Source: Selaginella tamariscina
Taxonomy: Eukaryota > Streptophyta > Lycopodiopsida > Selaginellales > Selaginellaceae
Direction: 5' to 3'
Assembly (NCBI GenBank): GCA_003024785.1
Contig: PUQB01000140.1
Span: forward strand, 344,090-408,089
Length of the DNA stretch: 64,000 nt
Shown here: positions 26,180-37,258 of the stretch, in pieces
Numbering within the stretch: the first letter of the stretch is position 1
Layout: each line of letters begins with the position of its first letter
Made by a program: the position numbers and the translations under genes
The notes under the pieces: generated by a model
Seen by the model: only the letters and a program-made list of their open reading frames with translations
What the model was told of the DNA's origin: nothing
Databases searched by the model: none

Positions 26180-27159
26180 GGCGGCGGCTGTGCACACAGG
26201 TGAGATCTGTGTGTGTGTGTGTGTGTGTGTGTTATGTATGTATGTATATATGTATAGGAGTGTGCGTATAATTTATTTATTAGTTTTATCTCTCGCACAC
26301 ACACGCACACTCCTGTGTATGTATATGTGTGTGTGGGTGTGTGTTTGTTTATCTGTATGATTTTATTTGTTTCGCTCACACACGCATACACACGATATAC
26401 ATATACACATATATATATACCTATATACATATATACATACATATATTATGTGTACCAGTATCTAAATTTTTTTTTTTTGATCTATCTCTCCCACACACGC
26501 ACACTGCTTTCACACACCACACACACACACACATATATATATTATATTATATAATATATCATGCATATTAACAAATAGTATACAACACTAGTTTATATAT
26601 ATGCTTATATATTCATATGGGTTATATATCTATATACACACTATATATATGTGTGTGTTATCTGTATAATTTTATTTATTTATTAGTTTTATCTCTCGCA
26701 CACACACGCACACTCCTGTGTATGTATATGTGTGTGTGTGTGTTTGTTTATCTGTATGATTTTATTTGTTTCGCTCACACATGCATACAACAATATATAT
26801 ACACATATATATACCTATACATATAATATACAACACAGTTTATATATATGCTTATATATTCACAGACTCTTCTCTTTTTCTATGGATATATATCTATATA
26901 CACACATATATATGTGTGTGTTTATCTGTATAATTTTATTTATTTATTAGTTTTATCTTTCGCACACCACGCACACTCCTGTGTATATATATGTGTGTGT
27001 GTGTGTTTGTTTATCTGTATGTTTTATTTGTTTCGCTCACACGCATACACGATATACATATACACACTATATATACCTATGTACACACATATTATGTGTA
27101 CCAGTACTGTATAATTTTATTTATTTATCTATCTCTTGCACACACACGTACACTCCTAT

Positions 27160-27216
<57 letters not shown>

Positions 27217-27280
27217 TATATATGTGTGTATTTTTATCTGTATAATTTTTTTATTTATTAATTTTATCTCTCGCACACAC
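26180..27280. repeat. Dense TG/CA and TA microsatellite tract with internal duplications
   Basis: The tract is composed of (TG)n, (CA)n, (TA)n and (TACA)n runs. A composite of about 300 bp, including TATCTGTATGATTTTATTTGTTTCGCTCACAC-like sequence and TTTTATCTCTCGCACACAC, recurs at about 26,270, 26,670, 26,930 and 27,240. Many open frames cross it on both strands, but they are composed of repeated Cys/Val/Thr/His codons and are not credible proteins. Confidence 0.75.
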
Positions 27281-27295
27281 GCTAAGCCCTCGAGC

Positions 27296-28781
27296 GGCGG
27301 GATTAATCCCGCCGCTATAGGTTTATGGCCTCGGCGGCGGGATTAATCCCGCCGCTATATGGTTGGGCCATGGCGGCGGGATTAATCCCGCCGCCGAGGC
27401 CCCTCACGCAGGCCATGGGCGGCGGGATTAATCCGCGCTCTTTGGTTTGTCCTAGAGCGGCGGGATTAATTTCGCCGCCCATAGCCTGCGTGAAGGCCTC
27501 GGCGGCGGGATTAATCCCGCCGCTCACCCATGCCCTGCACGGAATGCGGCGGGATTTATCTCGCCGGCAATGGCCTGTGTGAAGGCCCTAATGGGCGGAT
27601 TAATCCCGCCGGATTCGCGCAGGCATTTACAGGGGATGGGCGGCGGGATTAATCCCGCCGCTCATGAGGCTAACCGAAAAGCATGCATGAAAACCTGCAC
27701 GGAAGGCTAACCGAAGAGCCTACATGACATGTCCTGCGCGTAAGGCGGCGGAATTAATCCCGCCGCCCAGGGATTCACGCAGGACATGAACGGCGGGATT
27801 AATCCGGCCCCACGCTCATGCCCTCCGCCGCTCAGGCACTTCCGCAGGATATAAGCGGCGGGATTAATCCCGCCCCCACCCATCCCTGTTCAAAATGCCG
27901 CAGCCAATATATATGTGTGAGCGCATGATTTACGAGAGGGCGGCGGGATTAGTCTCTCCGAACCTTCATTACCCGATGGCGGGATTAATCCCGCCACCCT
28001 TCTTTTTTTCCTCCATTGGTATGTTGAATCAATCCCGACTAACTCTGTCTGAGACGGAGAAGGTTTACAAAATACCAATGGAGGGAACTGAGAAGGGTGG
28101 TGGGATTAAATTCACCATCCCTTACATGGTGGGCGGGATTAATCCCGCCGCGTACGCATGCCCTGCGCGAATCGGGCGGGATTTATCCGCCGCCATTGGC
28201 CTGCCTGAAGGGCCTAGGCAGCGGGATTAATCCCGCCGGACGCCAATTCCCTGCGCAAAATCGGGCGGGATTTATCCGCCGCCATTGGCCTGCCTGAAGT
28301 GCCTAGGCAGCGGGATTAATCACGCCCGATTCCGCGCCGGGAATTGGCGTCCGGCGGGATTAATCCCGCCGCATAGGGATCGAGTGAAGGCCCTGGGCGG
28401 CGGGATTAATCCGCCGAGTCTTCAATGCCTGTTGGAGGAATGAATCCCGCCACCCTTCGCTTTTTCTCCATTGTGTGAGTCGGACCAATCCTAAACTTCT
28501 ATCTGAGACGTAAAAGGTTTTCAACATACCAATGAGAGAAATTGGGAAGGGTGGGAAAATTCATTTAACCATCACTTACATGGTGGGCGAGATTAATCCC
28601 ACCCCCTTTCTGGAGTTACTGAAGGGGTGTGAGAATAAATCCTGCCCAGTTCTCTCTGAGACCGAGAGAAGGGTGGCAAGATTAATTCCGCACTCCCGTT
28701 CAAGGCCTCCAGAAAGGTGGCGAGATTAATCCCGCCCACTCTTTCAGGAGGCATTGAAGGGGTGGCGAGATTAATCCCGCC
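27296..28781. repeat. Palindrome array 2 (GGCGGGATTAATCCCGCC, about 27-30 units)
   Basis: Perfect or near-perfect palindromes start at 27,296, 27,336, 27,375, 27,459, 27,504, 27,594, 27,642, 27,747, 27,792, 27,857, 27,978, 28,132, 28,175, 28,220, 28,264, 28,309, 28,363, 28,399, 28,586, 28,719 and 28,764, with degenerate ones between. Spacers carry recurring phrases such as GGCCTGCGTGAAGGCC and CCATGCCCTGC. From about 27,975 some spacers resemble each other in a longer pattern (TTTTTCTCCATTG ... GAGACGGAGAAGG). The array ends about 300 bp before the first recognisable exon of the ParB-like gene at 29,080 and is immediately preceded by the microsatellite tract. Confidence 0.9.
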
Positions 28782-29079
28782 GCACCTTCCATGTGAATAT
28801 ATATGTGTATTAGTATATATAAGTTGCATATCTCATTTATTTACTTTTATCATCATATTATAATATTTCGAGAAAAGCTAGGAATCTATGTAAAACTGTC
28901 CAGAGCTCACATTTTGGTGGTTCTAAACGAATGTTATCTTTCTTTTGCACTAGCACAAATGTGAGTTTCGGACAATTAATTACGTCTACTTCTCTCTGTG
29001 TATTATTTTTGTATATTCGGGTTTATACAAGGTGTGTGCGTTTTATATGATTTGTATTCATAGTGTATTATTTTGCAGA

Positions 29080-32000
29080 AGGACGATTTGATCAAACAAG
29101 GAGATCGAGTCATTAGTATGAGTCGTCGTAAAAATTCTGGGTAAGAATTAAAACAAAATCTGTTTACTCGGATACTTGAACTAATCATTTTTGTATTCAG
29201 ATGTGGAATTGAGGTGACATTAAAGACAAGAGCAGGAGAAGAGATGGGCAGGGGGATTCTGGAATCAACTTGGCCATATTTTAAGATAAATGGGAAGCGC
29301 ATTGGAGCAACCATGGTTGCTGTCAAATTAACCTCTGTCACATCTCATGGACAAGCAAAACAATGGAAAGTAGATTCGCTAGTCAAGCACCCGAAAGCAG
29401 GCTGCGAACCCAGATTGGACGATGCTCGACATATGCCTTGTTCCATCCAATGTCACGTTCTCGGATCCAGAGGTCGTCAGTTACAACATTAATTTCGGGT
29501 GGTTTTGTCGACTTGTGGATAATGACGTTCACGTGTTCACTAATGATGTTGACCTTGGAGTTCTTCTTCAACTCAACGAAAGCCCATCTATGGAGGGGAT
29601 CCATCTGGATGTCTACTTCGAAGATCTTCAGACTCATCGAGTAGGTGTATTGTCAGGAGATATTGCTTCACAATACAGAAAATCAGCAAGTGGAGCAATC
29701 TTCCCTCTTCACATTGAAGAAGAACACAGCGACATCATAAGGAGATTGAGAGGGTGGCTCGGTCTCAGGTTCTCTACAGATCACGTTCAATTTGCTTAGG
29801 AAGCTTTGGGAGCTGGAAGAGTGTGCCGAGAACACTAGAACAGCTGCAGTCGGGGATCACACATGTTGATTCGGATCGCAAAAGAAAATCATCAATCGTT
29901 TTGTCAGCTGCACCTGTGGCATCTCATGCTGCAATAAGTCACAAGGAAATGATGTTGGATGATAAGATTTATCCTTGTAGGGTTAAATATTGCAGCGTCA
30001 ACCCAAACTTCAATTACAGGCCACTCAACCAGGAACGTGTAGCTGAGCTCATGGAGAAGATGAAGGACGACAATTCTTATACCGTTCCACATAATGCTGT
30101 TTTGTGTCCATACTATGAAAGAAGGAAGGGCGCTGACAAAGTCTGGATCACAACACCAGAACAACTCATGAAGATTCAGACGGAGAATAAAAATCTATCA
30201 AGTACTACATCATTAGTGGCCAGCACACAATAACGGCAGCCCAACGACTTCTCGAGAACACAACAAAGGAACGATGGCAACAAAACTTTCCGAGCATACC
30301 CGTGAGAAGCTGACAAAAAGATCGGCGTTTTTAGCTAAGCCGAATCTCACAATCGAGCAGTACCATAAGTTATCGGCGGAATGGGACGCTGCCGACACCA
30401 ACCACTACAACAGCAAAATATGGGAGAAGTTTAAACACACGCGAGCCGTGTGGGAATCTCTTCAGCGACCACAAAGAGCTACCGCAGGGAATACACAATC
30501 TGCGGAATACCGGGTAAGCAAATTGTTTGGGCGGGATTTATCTCGCCGGTATATTAATCTGTCTTTTTCCTCAGAGAGTTGAAGAAATTGCAGCAGTTGA
30601 TTTTGCCCAGGTGGGCGGGAAGGAAACATCCTTTCTGATGATGTTGATTTCTTGCCCCGAAGATAGGATCTTTGCCAAATGGTTGGGGATTATGGAATCC
30701 TTTTCAAAAGGAACACTGAAGAAGAAGCAGACAAGTGAAGGGGAGCCCTCAGAAAAGTCTGCAAAGAAACCCAGTAAGACGCCGAAGGCTAAGTCTGTTC
30801 AATCTACAAAGGATGTAGACAACGATTTCAAGCTCACATGGTTGAAGCCTTTAAATGGAACAACGATGGAGGAGATGGAAGTCTTGGCTGATTTGGTGAT
30901 CGATGGCAAACTACAAATTAATAACAGCAGCCCAACCTCTCCTTTTCATCTCAAGGCAATGGAGTTGAAGACGGTCAGGCATTTCAAGGAGTGGTTGGGA
31001 ATACACTGCCACAAACTGGGTTGGACCTCGACTTCAACATATGAAGAGGTCAGCAAATATTTGCATGTGACGAACGATGATATGCTTGTCGAATGGGTGA
31101 ACCAATCGGAAGATCTAGGCAAGAATCTATTGCACGCCAACGCCAAAAAGGAGAACATTGGGATGACGCCTTCTCTTATGGCAGTCCTTCAGCAGCGGAG
31201 AACCGAATTGAACCTTATAAAGGAGGATGCTACGAATCACGACAAGCCCTACAGATGTTTGTTGTTAGATTCGGAGACTTTATGGGGTAACATCACTGCT
31301 TGTAGGAAACCGTTTCAATTGTTCGTGATGGATCGGCGGGTGTCAAAAAATCTTTCGACAGATAGGGCACTAGAGGATCTGGTGGAGAAACTTAGCCGTG
31401 CAAGCATATACATAGAAGGTATTTATTATTGAATTCATGCTTGCGCTCTTCACTGATACCTACTTTTTCAGGTATTTATTTCTTGATTCTTGCTCATGTC
31501 ACCGATACTTTTGCCTTCGCCTTCGCCAAGAAGAATAGACATCGTTGGACAGGATTTTATATGAACGATGCTAATCCCAAGTGCATTGATACCGTTGTTC
31601 ACTTGGTTGTTAGGAATGCGCCAAACAATTTCAAGCTTCCAAATGACTGGCCAGGCATCTGTTTGCACTCCAACGGCCCTGAACCTCCATCCGATACACC
31701 GATAGGTATGAGTGACGTATTCGGCAATGTACGTTATCCAAACATTACAAGTCAAGCGGCACGGAGCATCGTCAACTTGATCAGGGGTCCTCACAGTGAT
31801 GCGTGGGTTTTTGACTACTGCACTAGGGGGTCCGTCTTGAAGGAGTGTTACCTTCGGCATACATGTGTGTTTGCCGTTGAAAAGGATAAGACCATGGTTG
31901 AGGACCTGAACAAGTGGATAGATTGGGTCTCAACTGAGTACCCCAACGATCCATAAAGGCGTATTTGAGAAAGTTCCCTCCAGATAAGTGCGATAGCTCT

Positions 32001-32204
32001 GAAGGTGAATCTGGTTCAATCTCGGAGTCTGAGAACGAACTTCAATCAGATATTAGACCGGAAGTTATCTCGAGGAGTACAGAACATTCGCACACTCCAG
32101 GACCCATGGAAACATCAATAGAAGATGCAGAAGATCTTGAACCATCTCACAAGCGGCTTAGACCTTCTTCGCCTCATCAGAAGGTAATAGCGAAGAAGAA
32201 TTGA
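29080..32204 (+). CDS. ParB-like/degenerate N4/N6-methyltransferase-like protein, copy B
   Basis: Several exons, with introns at about 29,141-29,200, 30,513-30,575 and 31,419-31,471, encode an N-terminal region of unknown type, then a ParB/sulfiredoxin-like segment (from LNQERVAELMEKMKDDN near 30,024 to YYIISGQHTITAAQRLLE near 30,200-30,253), a Lys-rich linker, and a region laid out like a beta-class DNA methyltransferase. There the motif IV position reads FQLFVMDRRV (about 31,315-31,345) where active enzymes have DPPY, and the motif I-like segment VFDYCTRGSVLKE follows at about 31,808. The ParB motif usually ends GxxR; here it is GQHT. Both active sites look lost, so a DNA-binding or structural role is more likely. 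An acidic tail ends the protein. The frame is interrupted a few times. The first exon is uncertain. Confidence 0.55.
30529..30550. repeat. Single copy of the GGCGGGAT...CCGCC palindrome in an intron of the ParB-like gene
   Basis: GGGCGGGATTTATCTCGCCGG is a slightly degenerate palindrome of the same family as arrays 1-3. It lies between a likely donor at about 30,513 and the acceptor before 30,575, so it is inside a 60-bp intron of the ParB-like gene. Confidence 0.75.
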
Positions 32205-33943
32205 TAATGAATTGATAGAGTGATGAATAGTTGTAAATGAGTGTAACATAAGGCATTTTTGTATATTTCTTTTATATTTGTACAGAAAATAAATTCTCAA
32301 GGATTAATGAAGCTTTTAGTTCAAACATGGGTCACACATTAACAAGGTAAATAATATACCTTGATAATTTTAAGGTCAGCTAATTATCATTTTGCAGATG
32401 TAATGAAATAATTGAGAACATGGATTTTCAGCATTGCCATGAGGTAAGAGAGGGGTTTGGCGACAATTTCTTGTGCCACATGTCAGAATGACAGAGTTCA
32501 TGCAGGAAATGGATAATAATGCAGCTCAAAACATCGTTACCATGGGGGCCACTTCAGTCATCATTTTTATTGGCTTCAGTTCCGAAATCAATTTCTTCAG
32601 CGCATGCAATATCTGAATCTTGTAAGGATGATGTACAATTAAATGATGAAGGGATAGGCAACGAGATAGTGGCAACGGATAAATGTGAAAGGGAGCAAAC
32701 AAGTGATTTGCAAAGTATTCAAGAGGCAACGCTATCTCATGTTACTCATGGCCATATTGTGTTGTTGGATGTCAATGGTGTTCTGCTTCATCGACAAAGG
32801 CCCGAGGATAGAAAAAAAAATCAAACAAGGAGATTTCATTCCTTGTCATGGTAAATTTCGATATGATATTATTTTTCGTCCAGGGTTGGATCGTCTCTTT
32901 CAAAAGCTTAAGGAGATGGGTGCGCTTGTGGGGATTTGGTCATGCATGCAGATTCATAACTTAACACCGCTGTTGAATTTACTTAAGAAACATTGTAGTG
33001 TTGCAGAAGAGGTGATTCGTAAAGATTGGATTTTTGACCAGCGAATGTGTCATAAACCTCTCGAATTTCACAATATAAGAAAGGAAAGCAAGCCATACTT
33101 CTTCAAGAATGAAAGAATAATTGGGACTCATGGGGAGATCAGTCGCTTAAGGATAATGAAGAATGCACAGATGTTAGTAGTAGACGACTCTCCTCAGAAG
33201 GCTATGCTCAACCAAAACATTGCTTGTATTCATCCAATCACTTTCGATCCATATTCTGATACCGATATCATGGATGAGCTAGTGAACTACTTGGATACGT
33301 GCCTCAGAAAGAAGAATCTCGAAAATTTTTGTGAGCAGTATCCACCGTATCATACATTTCCTGAAGCTTTTCTTTCTCGTGATATTGAATTTTATAAAAT
33401 GAAGGATAGCAACCGGGCGCTTTATAATATTATTCTTAAGGAACGTCAGTTTTTAGATGAGCCTTTATGCAGACCTTCTCTTATCACATCTTATGTATTA
33501 ACAAGGATGGCAACTCCCAATTGCATTCGTGAGAGTGTTAAGTGGTGGCAACAACATCAAGATATTGACCAAAATGATTTGATTAATCCGGAGAGTGATG
33601 ATTTAGACAAAATGAAAAGATTTCTTTGTATGATAGAAAGAAAGTATTTATAAAAAATTAACATGTTGATAAGAAAATGATTTCATTTGTAATTATGTTT
33701 GATAGTATTTCTTCATTATTGTAAACTATTTTTAGAATAATATGAATATTCTAAGATATTTTAGGAATATTCCTTACTAAGTAAGGTTATTGAAGGATTA
33801 ATTAATTAATTAATTAATATTTAAGGCTTAATTACATATTAATTAAATGATTAATTAATAATTAAAACTTAAGTATTAATTAGTTAATTTATTTTATATT
33901 CCCATTTTCACGTCATGCCACTTAAGTTACAACGTGCATATAT
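31670..33943 (+). repeat. Segmental duplicate of 1-2,290
   Basis: From CTCCAACGGCCCTGA at 31,670 (window base 1 in the other copy) to ACAACGTGCATA near 33,943, the sequence runs parallel to 1-2,290 with few substitutions and small indels. The true left edge of the duplication is beyond the window start. At the right edge copy A enters the giant inverted repeat and copy B enters other AT-rich DNA. Confidence 0.9.
32420..33653 (+). CDS. FCP1-like HAD phosphatase, copy B
   Basis: Exon 1 (32,420-32,443, MDFQHCHE) is preceded by a likely 5' UTR intron (32,346-32,398); exon 2 (32,495-33,653) completes the protein. Domains in order: a low-complexity N-terminal part, then the FCP1/NLI-interacting-factor phosphatase domain with LLDVNGVLLHRQRP (about 32,764), FRPGLDRLFQKL (about 32,878), LLKKHCS..., VVDDSPQKA (about 33,180) and a C-terminal WWQQHQD region. 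HAD phosphatases use the first Asp of DxD as nucleophile; the second is Asn here, as in a subset of plant proteins, so activity is uncertain. The frame shifts in an A run at 32,811-32,819, two bases shorter than in copy A. This is the best-preserved of three copies in the window and is paired with the ParB-like gene. Confidence 0.7.
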
Positions 33944-34943
33944 GCACTATAACAGTAAGTTTGACACATTGATAACATTATTTTTAAGATTTAATGTAGT
34001 AATATAACACTTCAAAAGTTAATTTCATAGTAATCCTAAGCCTCTCTGTTGGTTAGTCATAAAATTTTAAAGGTTATAATATGAATTAAAAGTAAAAGTA
34101 CAAAATAAATATAATATACTTATGTTAAACTTATCTGAATTTTTTAAATTGTGGTAATTTTAAACACAACTATATTAATACTTTTCATATTAAATTCTAA
34201 TCATGTCATAAGGCTGTCAAACAGGAAACTTGGAATTAAGTTAAGTAATATATTGCATATAGAAGATAAATATAAAATATAAAAGCAGTTAATACATCTT
34301 TATTCAAATCCAACTAAAACTTTCGACTGTGGTGGAATTCAATTTCATTAGTTTAATTAAAATTATAAATAACTCATATTTCTTTAAGAATAATATTTAG
34401 AATGATATAGTCTAAAATATTGTTTCTCATTATTGATACAATAGTAAATAAGGTGATACCTTGGGTAAACCATGAGTACTTAGTCTAAGTTGAGAATTAG
34501 TTCTTTAATTATAAAATTAAATTTCTAACATAATACACGATCTAGGTGAATAATTTGGTTTACTAGGACAGAACTACAAGTAAACATGGGCATTCCAACG
34601 GTTAGTTTTCACAATCTTTCTTAATCACAGTTAATTAAGTTAATTATTTAAATGATTTTATATGCATTTAGAGGATATAAATTCAAATTTAATGCATTTC
34701 ATTTATTACATGGTATGCTATATATAACTGCTTTTTCAAATACATGTTTTCCCTTAGTTTTTAATATTTATTAATTAATTAAATTTTAATTAACCATTAA
34801 TAGAAAAATGAGGCTGGAATGTGAAACCGTTCCCGTTTCAACAAGATTACACAAAATTAAATTATTAAATCTTAATCAACATTAACAGTTTTAAATTTTA
34901 TTATTGTAAGGTTGTCCATTAAGTGTATCTATAGACAATAAAT
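33944..34943. other. AT-rich spacer
   Basis: AT-rich DNA with no recognisable gene. About 33,950-34,080 resembles 15,140-15,365 (shared AACAGTAAGTTT and CATAAAATTTTAAAGG), so a dispersed repeat is present in part. Confidence 0.5.
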
Positions 34944-36300
34944 TAATATTAATAGTATAATTAACTTAATTAATTGTGATTAATAAAATAGTACTACTAT
35001 ATTATTATTAAAAAAAATGACGACTTTTGAAGAATAATTAAACAACATTAAAACCTATTTAAATTTATTTTTTTTAAAGGCGAAGTTATTCAATCTCCCG
35101 CATTTTAGAGCAGACAGTTTGGCGCTCAAAATGAACGGATTGGATAAAGCCACATTTCTGAGTTAACAGCATCAGCAGTTCTTATTGAGCCACGTGGAGG
35201 TTAAAAACCTCTAGAATCGTGAACAGACTGCAGGGGTTGGAGCGTTGCGAGATGGACGACAAGGGCAAAGGCAAGCGGCTATTAGAAGCCAAAAATGGCA
35301 TGGAATTCGCAGCTCGTCACGCCAAGTAAGTACCCAGTATTCTGAATGAATCATTTCTCGCGGTTTATAAGAAAAATGATATCTCATCCGCATTTTCTCG
35401 CCATAATCTTTGATGGGTTTTCAAAATTCACTGCAGAAACCCAGGAAAGCACCAAGAATCGATTGAGGCGCAGGCCCATATGGAGACTCGTGTATGTGTG
35501 TGTGCGTGTGTATGTCCATACGTCCATGTGTTGTCATGCATAAGGAATTCGATTTCTTTCCTGTCTTTAAATGCTGTAACTAAACATGAATACATAAACA
35601 TATATTGGTCGTCCTTCACTCGAAAGTGCCTATCTCAAGAATGGATATATACAAAATCTTGCTCTACCCATGCTTTAAATGCTGTAACTAAACATTCACT
35701 GTTGACAAGTATATCTCATAATATTATTTGCTTTAGATCCAACGGTTTCCAATTGGTTCCACGAGTTATTCTGCATGTCGTATCTAAATAGGTAATGTGT
35801 ATCATTGTAATGCCTAGTAAAGAAGAAAGTACTAAGAAACATACACTGATTTCTACATTTTTTGTATCAATTACAATTTTTAGAATCAAATTGTCTTTTG
35901 CTATTGTCGTGGAGAGTATAGATAAAGCTTTTGAGTCTTGTGTTAAGGATGAATACCACTTATAACGATTCATCATAGCCCAGTGCAAAGCTACTTGACA
36001 CAATACTGCATTGTATAGTCACCGAGGATGGGGCACCAATTGGTCTTTCAAAGGGTTGTATGCCACTACGATCAAGCGTGTACACAAGAAGCATAAAATA
36101 ACAAGTCCTTTAAAAACTTGTATGCTTATAAACTTTGTAAACAAGGATTCAGTGTCTTGATTGATTATATAGCTTGGAACGCACTTCAAGTTTGTTCACT
36201 AGTTGCCACATCGTAAAGCCACAGTGGCTTGCCCAAAATTGTAACCAACCAGCCAAGTTTATGTTCTAAATAACCAGCCACTTCATCTTTCCAGTTACAA
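34944..36300 (+). repeat. Duplicate of the promoter and first two exons of the methyltransferase-like gene, copy B
   Basis: Nearly identical to 13,445-14,785 and similar to the intact gene start at 40,087-40,700. It keeps the G-box CACGTG (35,191-35,196), the ATG at 35,252 (MDDKGKGKRLLEAKNGMEF...), the donor GTAAGTACC that copy A has lost, and an exon-2-like segment near 35,446-35,500. Later exons are missing. It ends at CCAGTTACAA where the third copy of the inverted-repeat arm begins. Confidence 0.8.
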
Positions 36301-36529
36301 TAGTCATACTTACATCCGGGGGGTTCACTATTAATATAAGTATAAACCTAAGGTTTAAAAACTACCCACCTTATAAGGAGTAAACTATATATAATGACCA
36401 TGTACCTTATAAATATTTCTTAAGAAAATATTTAAATGTAATACCCAGTAATATATTTAATAAAAACAATCCTATTCTTACTTAATACACCAAACTTTTT
36501 CTTCCCTTTCCTGGATGTTGAACACTTTA

Positions 36530-36612
36530 TGGCCAGCCGACGACATTGAGTGCACGTCTCCTTCCTTGGGAAGCCAAGGACTCGGAGGCCACGGCTCCTT
36601 GTCCTTGGGCAG
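36530..36612. repeat. GC-rich insertion with CCTTGGG(A/C)AGCCAAGGACT palindromes
   Basis: Compared with the left arm at about 4,585-4,600, this copy has roughly 83 extra bases between GTTGAACACT and GATGAAGTC. The insertion contains CCTTGGGAAGCCAAGGACT and CCTTGGGCAGCCAAGGACT, each a CCTTGG...CCAAGG hairpin, separated by CGGAGGCCACGGCTCCTTGT. It is unlike the AT-rich host repeat. Confidence 0.75.
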
Positions 36613-37077
36613 CCAAGGACTTGAGATGAAGTCATTGAATTGTTCCTTGCTATGATTTATAATAGCATACTTTTGAGTTTGAGGATGTAAGTCAGTGGTG
36701 CAAATTTATAAGGTTGTAGATATTCACCAACATGTTGTCTAACAAGTCATATATGTATTATGTAGTTCTAACTTCATTAGTCTTACATTCATTGTAATAT
36801 GTAAAGTTGAACTTGATCTCTCCAACTAATAAATCAAGATTCTTTGCTTTCTCTCCAAGCTCGTCCATTCTTGCTATGCATGCTTGTTTTTTAAAAACAT
36901 TTTCTTCAAATCAGCAAGCAATAGTTGAGCCTATCCCAATGGTTGTAGCAGCAATCATGTGTATGTCCCAATTGTAAGAGCAAAGCCTATACTTTACCCT
37001 TGTCAACCTGTCCTTTGACAAATAAGGATTGCTATTAAGTTGTGAAACCAGTGTTCCTTTGCAAACAACCTTGTCAC

Positions 37078-37258
37078 AGAGGGCCTGCGTGAAGGGCGGT
37101 GGATTAATCTCGCTGCCCATGGCTTGTGCAGAGGGCCTACGTGAAGGGCAGTGGGATTAATCTCGTCGCCCATGGCCTATGTGGAGGGCCTGCGTGAAGG
37201 GCGGTGAAATTAATCTCGCCGCCCATGGCCTATGCAGAGGGCATGCGTGAAGGGTGGA
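37078..37258. repeat. Palindrome array 3, inserted in the repeat arm
   Basis: Three and a half units of about 52 bp carry diverged palindromes (GGCGGTGGATTAATCTCGC, GGCAGTGGGATTAATCTCG, GGCGGTGAAATTAATCTCG) between CCTGCGTGAAGG and CCATGGCCTATG spacers that also occur in array 2. The left arm of the inverted repeat has no such sequence at the matching point (about 5,060-5,065), so the array was inserted after the arm was copied. Confidence 0.85.

Noticed and set aside
26125-27346. Many overlapping open frames in the microsatellite tract
   Set aside because: They consist of Cys-Val, Tyr-Ile and Thr-His repeats forced by TG/TA/CA runs on both strands.
23114-28781. CRISPR array, because of regularly spaced palindromic repeats
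   Set aside because: The host is a plant, the repeat is a perfect short palindrome with frequent variants, the spacers are related to each other and vary in length, and no cas-like gene is present.
23111-28829. Open frames with repeated GGINPAA peptides on both strands over the palindrome arrays
   Set aside because: The palindrome encodes the same heptapeptide on either strand, so open frames arise automatically. They have no starts, splice context or recognisable domain.
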